Assembly (NCBI RefSeq): GCF_042429435.1
Contig: NZ_JBHMAF010000150.1
Length of the DNA: 64,000 nucleotides
Source: Ectobacillus funiculus
Lineage (GTDB): Bacteria > Bacillota > Bacilli > Bacillales > Bacillaceae_G
Strand: one strand, 5' to 3'
A model generated the notes under the pieces. It worked only from the letters and a program-made list of their open reading frames with translations, made no database searches and was not told where the DNA came from. Below, piece after piece: positions 17,590 through 25,666 of this stretch. The stretch's first letter is position 1. Every line of letters starts with the position of its first letter. The position numbers were made by a program, and so were the translations under genes.

Positions 17590-18099
17590 ATGCTAAACAA
17601 AATGATTTCCACGGTAGAAGGTCAGGAACTGATTCTGGAGCGTGTTTTTGATGCACCGCGTGAGCTGGTATTCAAAGCATTCTCTGAGGCTGAGCATCTA
17701 AAGCACTGGTGGGGTCCTCGTGGATGGACGCTTACGGTTTGCAACATAGATTTTCGTCCAGGCGGCACTTGGCATTACTGTATGAAGTGCATTGATGAGA
17801 AGCAAGGGGATTTTTACGGATACGAATCTTGGGGAAAAGCGGTATACCTGGAAATTGTAGAGGCAGAAAAGATCGTATATGTTGACTACTTCTCTGATGC
17901 TGAAGGCAATGAAGCGGAGAATATGCCTTCGAGTAAGAACACAATCATCTTTGTAGAGCATGAAGGCAAGACGAAGCTCGTCAGTCGGGCTCAATATGCT
18001 TCCACTGAAGCACTCAAGGCCGTCTTGGATATGGGAATGGAGCAAGGAATTACTGAAACTTGGGATCGTCTCGCTGAGCATTTGCAATCCCTTCAATAA
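17590..18099 (+). CDS. SRPBCC (AHSA1-like) domain protein
   Basis: A 169-residue protein of the Bet v1-like SRPBCC fold, AHSA1 branch. It has LERVFDAPRELVFKAFSEAE at the start, then HLKHWWGPRGWT, the typical WWGP motif, and a C-terminal helix TETWDRLAEHL. The fold encloses a hydrophobic cavity for small ligands. ArsR-AHSA1 pairs are common in Bacillus, where the AHSA1 protein is thought to bind or modify a compound sensed by the repressor, though this is not proven. The ATG at 17590 has a GGGGGG ribosome site. Second gene of the operon. Confidence 0.9.
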   Translation: MLNKMISTVEGQELILERVFDAPRELVFKAFSEAEHLKHWWGPRGWTLTVCNIDFRPGGTWHYCMKCIDEKQGDFYGYESWGKAVYLEIVEAEKIVYVDYFSDAEGNEAENMPSSKNTIIFVEHEGKTKLVSRAQYASTEALKAVLDMGMEQGITETWDRLAEHLQSLQ

Positions 18100-18116
18100 C
18101 AGCTTCATGATTGTTT

Positions 18117-18250
18117 AGAGCAAACTAGCCGATTAGCAGGCTCTGTCCTTGGGTGAAGACAGAGGCGTAGTTACACTTATACTGTATCCCTGGAATTTCC
18201 CACTACGCCGAATTCACCTCTAGTTGGAATTGTATACTTTCCTACAGTGT
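18117..18250 (-). repeat. Dispersed repeat A, copy 2 (minus orientation)
   Basis: Read on the minus strand it runs ACACTGTAGGAAAGTATACA to GCTAATCGGCTAG and aligns with 10766-10899. Its hairpin is fully Watson-Crick paired, CTCTGTC with GACAGAG around TTCACCCAAG, whereas copy 1 keeps the same stem through G-T pairs. It lies just downstream of the AHSA1 gene. Confidence 0.75.
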
Positions 18251-18345
18251 AAAAGGAATCTGTCGACGCTTCGCTAATAAGATATAACTTAATCTAATAG
18301 AACTATCGAGATCGTCAATTATATTATAATTATCTAATTAATTTT

Positions 18346-18389
18346 CATGTAAAAAAACACTGAGTATATATCCAGTGTTTTTTTACATG
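18346..18389. terminator. Bidirectional terminator hairpin
   Basis: CATGTAAAAAAACACTG and CAGTGTTTTTTTACATG are perfect 17-bp inverted repeats around a 10-base loop, with A and T runs on both sides. It can end the ArsR/AHSA1 transcript. Confidence 0.75.
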
Positions 18390-18433
18390 GAGAATAATCA
18401 GATTGAGTATCTTTATCATATAAAGAAGAAATG

Positions 18434-18465
18434 GTAAGCAGCTATTTGGCTGCTTACTTTTTTTA
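18434..18465 (+). terminator. Terminator hairpin
   Basis: GTAAGCAGC/GCTGCTTAC with a six-base loop, then seven T. A related hairpin with the same GTAAGCAG arm lies after pckA at 21651. Confidence 0.75.
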
Positions 18466-18554
18466 ATCACAAAAACTATTGCAAAAGTTACATAAGCTAT
18501 GAATCTCCTTCAAAAATTACTAAGATAAGGTTACTAAAAAACAGGAGGGTACAT

Positions 18555-18671
18555 ATTGAACTAGCAAAAGAAATGCAAACGCTTCCTTATATGAGTATAA
18601 GAGAGATAACAGCTTGGTCTGGTCAAAAAAAGAGCTGCAAGTGGCATAGGGTACCTGCCATTCCTATCTGA
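18555..18671 (+). pseudogene. Possible decayed small gene (ATT in place of a start codon)
   Basis: Behind a consensus-like AGGAGGG there is ATT where ATG would be expected, followed by 37 codons: ELAKEMQTLPYMSIREITAW, then SGQKKSCKWHRVPAIPI and a stop. IREITAWSG resembles a short helix-turn-helix segment. A degraded look-alike upstream of mqo (about 21835-22000) shares the preceding bases and the fragment GQxKS. I read both as remnants of a small DNA-binding-like gene. Translation from ATT cannot be excluded. Confidence 0.3.
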
Positions 18672-18752
18672 TTGGTAACATTTCTGAATGAAAATGCTCA
18701 TTTTGAGTGAGTCATTTAAAAGAAAATAAAATATTTAATGAATTTATTTTTA

Positions 18753-18799
18753 ATTATGTTATACTATTTTCAGATAAAAAGAAAATAGTATAACATAAT
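18753..18799. promoter_or_regulatory. Large palindrome over the gapB promoter
   Basis: ATTATGTTATACTATTTTC and its exact reverse complement (19-bp arms) flank a nine-base spacer, ending 20 bp before the gapB ATG. The left arm contains TATACT, a good -10 element. The palindrome is therefore well placed as an operator over the gapB(-pckA) promoter, or as a stem in the leader RNA. Bacillus gapB and pckA are repressed during glycolysis by CcpN in B. subtilis; whether this is the same regulator here is unknown. Confidence 0.65.
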
Positions 18800-18818
18800 A
18801 AAGGTGGTATTTATTAAT

Positions 18819-19847
18819 ATGATCAATGTTGCTATTAACGGGTTTGGCCGTATTGGAAGAATGGTATTTCGTCAAGCGATCAAAGAAAGCTCATTTCAGG
18901 TTGTAGCCATTAATGCGAGCTATCCGACAGAGACGTTAGCACACCTGATTCAGTATGACACTGTACACGGGAAGTTTGACGGTACGATAGAGGTATTGCA
19001 AAATCACTTATTGGTAGATGGAAAGCTGGTTCAGCTTCTGAATCACCGTAATCCACAGGAGCTTCCTTGGAAGGAACTAGGCGTAGATGTTGTGATTGAA
19101 GCAACAGGAAAATTTAATGCGAAAGAACAAGCAAGTCTCCACCTAGAAGCAGGGGCAAAGAAGGTCATTTTAACAGCTCCCGGTAAAAATGAAGATGTTA
19201 CGATTGTAGTTGGTGTAAACGACAAGCAATTGGATCTGACAAAACACGATGTGATCTCAAATGCCTCCTGTACAACTAATTGTCTTGCTCCCGTCGTAAA
19301 GGTGTTAGATGAACAATTTGGCATTGAGAACGGCTTGATGACCACTGTACATGCATATACAAATGCTCAGAATAACACCGATAATCCACATAAGGATTTA
19401 CGTAGAGCCCGGGCTTGCGCACAATCGATTATTCCGACTACAACAGGTGCTGCTAAGGCATTAGCAAAGGTACTGCCACATTTGTCCGGCAAATTGCATG
19501 GGATGGCGCTACGCGTTCCGACTCCAAATGTATCGCTTGTAGACCTTGTAGTAGACGTACAGTGTGATGTGACAGTGGAACAAGTGAATGATGCCCTCCA
19601 TACTGCGGCGCAAGGATCGATGAAGGGGATTATAGAATTCTGCGATGCACCGCTTGTGTCTGTAGATTTTAATACAAATTCAAGTTCAGCCATTATTGAT
19701 GGTTTATCAACAATCGTGATGGGAACCCGTAAGATCAAGGTTCTTGCTTGGTACGATAACGAGTGGGGCTACTCCTGCCGCGTAGTTGATCTCGTAAAGC
19801 TAGTAGCAGGTGAGTTGGCCGGCCGGAAACATATGCAACATATTTAA
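18819..19847 (+). CDS. gapB: Glyceraldehyde-3-phosphate dehydrogenase, gluconeogenic (GapB)
   Basis: A 342-residue GAPDH. The N-terminal Rossmann motif is INGFGRIGRMVFRQA and the catalytic cysteine is in NASCTTNCLAP (Cys151). After the second strand the sequence is VVAINASYPTETLAHL instead of the NDL-type stretch of glycolytic GapA. The missing acidic residue is what lets GapB use NADP, and it runs toward gluconeogenesis. The ATG at 18819 has AAAGGTGG 11 bases before it. The GTG at 18804 lies inside that site. It is followed 61 bp later by pckA, the other gluconeogenic gene, under a common palindromic control region. Confidence 0.93.
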   Translation: MINVAINGFGRIGRMVFRQAIKESSFQVVAINASYPTETLAHLIQYDTVHGKFDGTIEVLQNHLLVDGKLVQLLNHRNPQELPWKELGVDVVIEATGKFNAKEQASLHLEAGAKKVILTAPGKNEDVTIVVGVNDKQLDLTKHDVISNASCTTNCLAPVVKVLDEQFGIENGLMTTVHAYTNAQNNTDNPHKDLRRARACAQSIIPTTTGAAKALAKVLPHLSGKLHGMALRVPTPNVSLVDLVVDVQCDVTVEQVNDALHTAAQGSMKGIIEFCDAPLVSVDFNTNSSSAIIDGLSTIVMGTRKIKVLAWYDNEWGYSCRVVDLVKLVAGELAGRKHMQHI

Positions 19848-19908
19848 AGGGATGACCCGATAACTATTGATAAAAATTTTTATAAAAAAGACAAAGGATG
19901 GTATAGAT

Positions 19909-21588
19909 ATGAGTACTATGACTGCCCAAATAGAATTACATGAATTATTAAATAGAAGCAATGCACAGGTTCAATTAAGTGTTTCGCAGCTAATAGAAAA
20001 AGTATTAATGAGGAAAGAAGGAACATTAACTTCCACTGGTGCTGTTTCTGTTTCAACCGGTACATACACAGGTCGTTCTCCTAAAGATAAATTTATTGTG
20101 AAAGAAGCATCTACTGCAGATAAAATCGATTGGGGCACTGTAAACCAACCAATTTCCCAACAGCATTTTGACCGTCTCTACACAAAGGTATTAGAATACT
20201 TACAAGAAAAAGAAGAACTCTTCGTATTTAAAGGCTTTGCCGGAGCGGATCCCAGCTGCCGTCTTCCCATTCAAGTGATCAATGAATATGCTTGGCATAA
20301 CCTATTTGCCCATCAATTGTTTATTCGTCCGACAGAGGCGGAGCTCGCTAAACACGATGCACAATTTACAATCGTATCTGCTCCGACATTTAAAGCAGAT
20401 CCGATTCTTGACGGCACAAATTCTGAAACGTTTATCATCGTTTCGTTTGAAAAGCGCATTGTACTGATCGGTGGTACTGAGTATGCAGGTGAAATGAAGA
20501 AATCCATTTTCTCTGTGATGAACTACTTGTTGCCAGAACAAGACATTCTATCCATGCATTGTTCTGCAAATGTAGGTGAAGAGGGCGATGTAGCATTGTT
20601 CTTTGGCTTATCCGGAACAGGAAAGACAACGCTATCTGCAGATCCAAACCGCCAGTTAATCGGTGATGACGAGCATGGCTGGTCTGATGATGGTGTGTTT
20701 AATATTGAAGGCGGCTGCTACGCAAAATGCGTGAACCTATCTCGCGAGAAGGAGCCGCAAATCTTTGATGCGATTACATTCGGTTCTGTACTAGAAAATG
20801 TGAAGATTGACGAGAATACTAGACTTGCTAACTACGACGATATATCTCTAACTGAAAATACACGTGCAGCGTATCCCATTGACGCAATCGATAATATTAT
20901 GCTTCCAAGCGTTGCCGGACATCCAAATACCATTGTGTTCTTAACAGCTGATGCATTCGGCGTATTGCCCCCCATCAGCAAGTTATCCAAAGAACAAGCC
21001 ATGTACCATTTCTTAAGCGGTTACACGAGTAAGCTAGCCGGAACAGAGCGGGGGATTACCTCTCCGCAAGTAACATTTTCGACATGCTTCGGTTCTNNNN
21101 NNNNNNNNNNNNNNNNNNNNNNNNNNNNNNNNNNNNNNNNNNNNNNNNNNNNNNNNNNNNNNNNNNNNNNNNNNNNNNNNNNNNNNNNNNNNNNNNNNNN
21201 NNNNNNNNNNNNNNNNNNNNNNNNNNNNNNNNNNNNNNNNNNNNNNNNNNNNNNNNNNNNNNNNNNNNNNNNNNNAGGCTGGACCGGCGGTGAATATGGC
21301 GTAGGTCAACGTATGAATCTTTCCTACACACGTGCAATGGTGAAAGCAGCACTTAACGGTGAATTAGACAACGTGGAAACCGGAAAGGATGATGTCTTCG
21401 GTCTGGAAATTCCGCTCCATGTTCCAGGTGTTCCTGATGGCGTATTAATGCCAGAAGAAACCTGGACTGACAAGGAAGCTTATAAGGCCAAGGCATTAGA
21501 TCTTGCCAGCAAGTTCAAAGAAAACTTCAAAAAGTTCACAGGCGTATCTGAAGAGATTGTTGAGCTCGGCGGACCTTTGAGCATATAA
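19909..21588 (+). CDS. pckA: Phosphoenolpyruvate carboxykinase (ATP), with an internal assembly gap
   Basis: ATP-dependent PEP carboxykinase, which converts oxaloacetate and ATP to PEP, CO2 and ADP at the start of gluconeogenesis. Visible signatures are TGRSPKDKFIV, the kinase-1a P-loop GLSGTGKTTLSADPNR and the metal-site stretch LIGDDEHGWSD. The start is ATG 19909 behind AAAGGATGG. Ns interrupt the C-terminal third. The two flanks (ending TFSTCFGS and resuming GWTGGEYGVG) are normally separated by about 30 residues, while the gap leaves room for 60 codons. The frame is kept across it. Apart from this the gene looks complete. Confidence 0.93.
   Translation: MSTMTAQIELHELLNRSNAQVQLSVSQLIEKVLMRKEGTLTSTGAVSVSTGTYTGRSPKDKFIVKEASTADKIDWGTVNQPISQQHFDRLYTKVLEYLQEKEELFVFKGFAGADPSCRLPIQVINEYAWHNLFAHQLFIRPTEAELAKHDAQFTIVSAPTFKADPILDGTNSETFIIVSFEKRIVLIGGTEYAGEMKKSIFSVMNYLLPEQDILSMHCSANVGEEGDVALFFGLSGTGKTTLSADPNRQLIGDDEHGWSDDGVFNIEGGCYAKCVNLSREKEPQIFDAITFGSVLENVKIDENTRLANYDDISLTENTRAAYPIDAIDNIMLPSVAGHPNTIVFLTADAFGVLPPISKLSKEQAMYHFLSGYTSKLAGTERGITSPQVTFSTCFGSXXXXXXXXXXXXXXXXXXXXXXXXXXXXXXXXXXXXXXXXXXXXXXXXXXXXXXXXXXXXGWTGGEYGVGQRMNLSYTRAMVKAALNGELDNVETGKDDVFGLEIPLHVPGVPDGVLMPEETWTDKEAYKAKALDLASKFKENFKKFTGVSEEIVELGGPLSI
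21097..21275. other. Assembly gap (179 N)
   Basis: All bases are N. The gap lies wholly inside pckA. The missing protein should be about 30 residues, roughly 90 bases, so the stated length is probably an estimate or the gap holds extra sequence. Confidence 0.98.
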
Positions 21589-21650
21589 GCTAGACGGAAG
21601 CGACGAAGCTAATACAATAATGCAAAAGAAAACATAACAAGGAACTTTTT

Positions 21651-21680
21651 GTAAGCAGTCTATATAGACTGCTTACTTAT
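21651..21680 (+). terminator. Terminator of the gapB-pckA unit
   Basis: A perfect 26-bp palindrome with arms GTAAGCAGTCTA/TAGACTGCTTAC and only two central bases, preceded by TTTTT and followed by TTATTTTAG. The arm resembles the hairpin at 18434. Confidence 0.7.
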
Positions 21681-21716
21681 TTTAGTTGCAAAGTACATTA
21701 ATCAAATGTAGTTGTT

Positions 21717-21785
21717 ACACTGTAGCAACTACACCTTTGTCTTCGCCCACGGGCAGGAGGCACCAATCGGCGAGTTTTCTTTAAA
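21717..21785 (+). repeat. Dispersed repeat A, copy 3 (internally deleted)
   Basis: ACACTGTAG joins directly to CAACTACACCTTTGTCTTCG, omitting about 60 bp present in the other copies, and then continues through the hairpin block to CCAATCGGCGAGTTTTC. The stem CTTTGTC/GGCAGGAG remains possible with one bulge. It lies between pckA and mqo. Confidence 0.7.
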
Positions 21786-22222
21786 TTACAAAAGGTCTTA
21801 AAAAGTTACATATATATGAATCTTCAAGAAAAATCAACAACAGAAAAGCAATTAAAGAAGGTAACATCGAACAAAGGATTGATAGTGAAATTGACATCAT
21901 ACTAAGGATAATACTAAAGAGAGATTCAATTATTACATTGGGCAAACCAAAAGCCTTAACCTTTGTGAGAAGCTGAGTGCCTTGGTTTTTGTGTGTTTCT
22001 AGGGTTTTGTGGAGAGACTTCCCACTTCTTTACCGGCTTTAAATGGTTTATAATTATCAGATAATAGTAGATATTTTAATCTATAAATAATTATAATAGA
22101 TTATGATGCAGTTATAATTGAGATCGAAAAGATGTGTTCCTAGGCGGCGCCTTACTGTTTGTAACAACTAAGCAGGAATGCTTACTCTTTTTTGCAAATA
22201 TAGAGGATGAAGGAAGGTTATC
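21786..22222. other. mqo upstream region
   Basis: About 440 bp. The first part (21790-22000) looks like a degraded relative of the possible small gene at 18555. An inverted repeat TAATCTAT/ATAGATTA spaced by 11 bases lies at 22077-22103 and could be an operator of mqo. I could not settle on a promoter. Confidence 0.35.
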
Positions 22223-23725
22223 ATGAGCAACATACAGAAAAAAACAGACGTTATCTTAATTGGTGCGGGAGTCATGAGCGCGACTTTGGGATCATTACTG
22301 AAAGAATTAGCACCGGAATGGGAAATCAAGGTGTTTGAGAAACTCGCAAATGCAGGAGAAGAAAGCTCTAACGAATGGAATAATGCGGGTACAGGCCATG
22401 CTGCATTGTGCGAGCTTAACTATACATCCGAAAAATCTGACGGATCTATAGATATTAGCAAAGCTATAAAAATTAATGAACAGTTTCAGCTTTCAAGACA
22501 GTTTTGGTCTTATCTTGTAAACAACAATGTGATTCGTAATCCGCAGGACTTTATCATGCCAATACCTCACATGAGTTTAGTACAAGGGGGAAAAAATGTA
22601 TCGTTTTTGAAAAAACGTTTTGAAATGCTGTCAAACAATCCGCTGTTTCAAGGGATGGAATTTTCCAATGATCCGGAAAAGCTGAAGGAATGGATTCCGC
22701 TTATCATGGAAGGCCGTACATCGAATGAGCCGATAGCGGCAACAAAAATCGATTCTGGAACTGATATTAACTTTGGTGCCTTAACACGTATGTTATTTGA
22801 CCACTTAAAGAGTGAAAACGTCGAGGTAAACTACAAGCATAGTGTTAAGGATATTAAACGTGCTAGCGACGGCTCTTGGGAAGTGAAAGTGCATGATATC
22901 GATAGCGGTAAAATTGAATACCATAGTGCAAAGTTCGTCTTTATCGGCGGTGGGGGCGGAAGTCTGCTTTTACTACAAAAAACTGGTATTCCTGAATCGG
23001 AAAATATTGGCGGCTTCCCAGTAAGCGGACTATTTATGGTATGTAATAATCCAGAAGTTGCAGCACAGCATCATGCAAAAGTATACGGTAAAGCTAAGGT
23101 TGGTGCTCCTCCAATGTCTGTTCCGCATCTTGATACAAGATATATGGACAACGAAAAAACATTGCTGTTTGGACCGTTTGCCGGCTTCTCACCAAAGTTC
23201 TTAAAAACTGGTTCGAATTTTGATTTGATAAATTCCATAAAACCGAATAATGTCTTCACTATGTTGGCGGCGGGCGCAAAAGAGATGTCATTAACAAAAT
23301 ACCTGATTCAGCAAGTTATGTTATCCAACGAAGATCGCATGGAAGAATTACGCGAGTTTATTCCGAACGCCAAAAGCGAGGATTGGGATATAGTGGTAGC
23401 GGGCCAACGTGTGCAAGTTATCAAAGATACTGAGGCCGGCGGTAAAGGAACACTTCAATTTGGTACGGAAGTTGTTAGTGCCGCTGATGGCTCGATAGCT
23501 GCATTACTCGGTGCTTCTCCGGGTGCTTCTACTGCCGTTCACGTTATGCTTGAGGTATTAGAAAAATGCTTCCCGCAACATATGAAAGAGTGGGAACCAA
23601 AAATAAAAGAAATGATTCCTTCTTTTGGCGTGTCGCTAGTGGAAAACCCAGAGCTTTTCCAAGAAATTCATACTTTAACAGCACAGACGCTAGGTCTAGA
23701 CGAAAAAGAATTAGCCTATAGTTAA
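22223..23725 (+). CDS. mqo: Malate:quinone oxidoreductase
   Basis: A 500-residue FAD-dependent, membrane-associated malate:quinone oxidoreductase. It oxidises malate to oxaloacetate and passes electrons to menaquinone, bypassing NAD-dependent malate dehydrogenase. The N-terminal FAD motif is VILIGAGVMSATLGSLL, followed by EWNNAGTGHAALCELNYT, which is typical of Mqo, and the C-terminal GGKGTLQFGTEVVSAADGS with SPGASTAVHVMLEVLEKCFP. Length matches the family. The ATG has AGGAAGG upstream. It sits after pckA, so the region handles C4 acids and gluconeogenesis. It is closed by its own terminator. Confidence 0.95.
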   Translation: MSNIQKKTDVILIGAGVMSATLGSLLKELAPEWEIKVFEKLANAGEESSNEWNNAGTGHAALCELNYTSEKSDGSIDISKAIKINEQFQLSRQFWSYLVNNNVIRNPQDFIMPIPHMSLVQGGKNVSFLKKRFEMLSNNPLFQGMEFSNDPEKLKEWIPLIMEGRTSNEPIAATKIDSGTDINFGALTRMLFDHLKSENVEVNYKHSVKDIKRASDGSWEVKVHDIDSGKIEYHSAKFVFIGGGGGSLLLLQKTGIPESENIGGFPVSGLFMVCNNPEVAAQHHAKVYGKAKVGAPPMSVPHLDTRYMDNEKTLLFGPFAGFSPKFLKTGSNFDLINSIKPNNVFTMLAAGAKEMSLTKYLIQQVMLSNEDRMEELREFIPNAKSEDWDIVVAGQRVQVIKDTEAGGKGTLQFGTEVVSAADGSIAALLGASPGASTAVHVMLEVLEKCFPQHMKEWEPKIKEMIPSFGVSLVENPELFQEIHTLTAQTLGLDEKELAYS

Positions 23726-23789
23726 TTCTTTGGATATAGAAACAAAGGCATTTTAATGAAACGTTTAAGCGACATTGAAAATAAAACAT

Positions 23790-23828
23790 AGAACCTTTGA
23801 TCTATCTTTGGATTGAAGGTTCTTTTTC
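23790..23828 (+). terminator. Terminator of mqo
   Basis: AGAACCTT and AAGGTTCT pair around an 18-base loop and are followed by TTTTTC, 65 bp after the mqo stop. Confidence 0.75.
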
Positions 23829-23922
23829 AATTGTGCAGTTAGAGAGGCTGCGGTGAATCCTGCCACAAGTAACAGTGAAATATAACATTGTACTTGAAAT
23901 CATAGATCACATTACACCCATA

Positions 23923-23957
23923 TATTATAACCAAGAACGTCTATTATAACCAAGAAC
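23923..23957. repeat. Short tandem repeat, two units of 19 bp
   Basis: TATTATAACCAAGAAC occurs twice with a 19-bp period. The surrounding 23830-24126 has no supported gene. A minus-strand frame at about 23950-24060 looks protein-like but is open at neither end. Confidence 0.5.
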
Positions 23958-24126
23958 ACCTCTAGGGCAAATTAAATGACCAGTATCCAGTGTCATAACA
24001 ACGACTGTAATCTGAGAGCTTAGCCCATTCATTTGAACAAGAGGTTTACTAAAGCTAAACTTCCTGATTATGAAAAGAGAGAGAAACAGTTGTTTTGTAT
24101 AGCGCTGCTAGCATCGACTGGGATTA

Positions 24127-24291
24127 CTATTTCTTTTTCTCTTCTGTAACCGATAAGATATAAGCCCCTGCTCCATATTCTCCTCGAATGGTTTTTCTTG
24201 CGTCCACAGATGTTCTCGCGGTGACTGACTTGATTTGCTTTTCTCCCTTTATCTCCATTTCAACAACAAAGCATTTTGATCCGCATCTCAT
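24127..24291 (-). CDS. Small conserved-looking protein (54 aa)
   Basis: An ATG at 24291, six bases after GAGGG, opens 54 codons: MRCGSKCFVVEMEIKGEKQI, then KSVTARTSVDARKTIRGEYG and AGAYILSVTEEKKK. The pattern beta strand, basic VTAR.....ARK.IR.EYG, then ILSV reads like a real small alpha/beta protein, and I have a vague memory of Bacillus proteins ending this way, without a known role. No cognate neighbour. Too short for most gene finders. I trust the coding call more than any functional guess. Confidence 0.6.
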   Translation of the reverse strand: MRCGSKCFVVEMEIKGEKQIKSVTARTSVDARKTIRGEYGAGAYILSVTEEKKK

Positions 24292-24535
24292 GAGGATCCC
24301 TCATTTCTTGGGCGTTCATCCCTTTTTACATCATTGTAAACGAAATCCGTTTGAAAAGGAAATTCCTAGGGTGCCGAACTTTGGAATTCAAGTTCTTTTA
24401 GAGTTGTTGCCCTAAGGGTCTTGAAAGAGGAGGTAACATCGGAATCGTGTGGGACAGTAACACTCAAACGTATATACCGAAATCGCAAGTGGATCTGATT
24501 CACTAGAACAATGCTCAGGATTTGAAAGGATTAAA
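24292..24535. other. Intergenic region without recognised features
   Basis: About 240 bp between the 54-aa gene and the terminator of the AraC-type gene. I see nothing supported here beyond the likely promoter region of the minus-strand small gene. Confidence 0.4.
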
Positions 24536-24587
24536 TGAAAAAAGACAGTCTAACATTCAGAGGAAAATTCGAAAGGTGGACTGTCTT
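24536..24587 (-). terminator. Terminator of the AraC-type gene
   Basis: On the minus strand AAGACAGTC and GACTGTCTT pair across a loop of about 28 bases and are followed by TTTTTTC. It lies 108 bp after the stop of the regulator at 24695. Confidence 0.6.
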
Positions 24588-24694
24588 GAAGCTATTTATC
24601 ATAAGTCATATAAATGGAAATCTGAATTTTTGATCATGTATAAAGACTAATCAAATCGATACTAATATATAAGAAGAGGTAACAAAGTACCTTC

Positions 24695-25543
24695 CTATTT
24701 CTGTGTTTTAAAAGGATACAGCTGGCGGTAACTGGTAGGCGTCATTCCTTCGTGTTCTAAAAAACGTTTATTAAAATAACTTATACTCGGATAGCCCGCT
24801 TTTAGAGCAATTTCTTTAATGGTCATTTCTTTCTTATCCAGCAGCCATTGCTTGCTCATTTGAAGCCGGCATAATGTAATAAACGCCATTGGCGTCATTT
24901 GTGTAGCCCGTTTAAAAAGGCGGCAAAAATAATAGGTGCTCACACCTGCTTGTTCTGCCCAGAAATCCAATTCAAATGGTTCACAAGCTTTACTTTGCAT
25001 TAAGGGTAGCAAAGATTGAATTCGATCGTCTAATTCCTGCCTTCGATCAGAAGTTCGAGGCACTACATTTGTAATAAACTCCATTAAGAAGGTATAGGTA
25101 AGAGTGGACAAACGGGACAAATGCAAAAAACTATTCTTCTCTGCTTCAAGGAGAAGCTGTTCATGTGCTTCTTCTAATGGCTGAATATGTTGAACATTCC
25201 AAAGCGAATGTCGATGAAACCCTTTTTCCGATAAAAATGGATTAAGGATACTTCCATAAAAATGAACCCACCGAATATTCCACGGGTCATGACGGCTGCT
25301 GTAATAACGCTGTTCCTGCATAGGAAAATACAGAAAAGCATCCCCGCGCTTCAAGGAAAATTGTTTTCCGTCAATTTCTACAAAACCAGATCCAGAGACA
25401 ACAAAATGGATACTAAAATTATTAAGCGTTCCCACTTTTCGCTCTACCTGATGTTCGGGCTCATCCCAATACCATCCGATTGATTCTGGGAGTACCATAT
25501 ACTCATGATCATTAAGTGTGGGTAATAAATATTGTCTTTGCAT
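24695..25543 (-). CDS. AraC-family transcriptional regulator (cupin type)
   Basis: A 282-residue regulator. The N-terminal half is an AraC-type cupin sensor (FSIHFVVSGSGFVEIDGKQF then SLKRGDAFLYFP) and the last 100 residues hold two helix-turn-helix motifs (LDFWAEQAGVSTYYFCRLFK and IKEIALKAGYPSISYFNKRF). It is divergent from the oxidoreductase at 25667 across a 123-bp region, so it probably controls that operon in response to a sugar or sugar derivative. Confidence 0.9.
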   Translation of the reverse strand: MQRQYLLPTLNDHEYMVLPESIGWYWDEPEHQVERKVGTLNNFSIHFVVSGSGFVEIDGKQFSLKRGDAFLYFPMQEQRYYSSRHDPWNIRWVHFYGSILNPFLSEKGFHRHSLWNVQHIQPLEEAHEQLLLEAEKNSFLHLSRLSTLTYTFLMEFITNVVPRTSDRRQELDDRIQSLLPLMQSKACEPFELDFWAEQAGVSTYYFCRLFKRATQMTPMAFITLCRLQMSKQWLLDKKEMTIKEIALKAGYPSISYFNKRFLEHEGMTPTSYRQLYPFKTQK

Positions 25544-25666
25544 TTGCTATCACTCTTTCTATAGCAATATTGTTTCATATGTAGGGCAAAAAGATGTTAT
25601 TTTTATTTTATTATGAGTTTAATATAATGACAATATAGTATTATTTACATAGAGGAGAGGAACGGA

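Noticed and set aside
23923..23957. Start of a CRISPR array
   Set aside because: Only two 16-bp units with a 19-bp period and no spacer-sized interval. No cas genes in the window.
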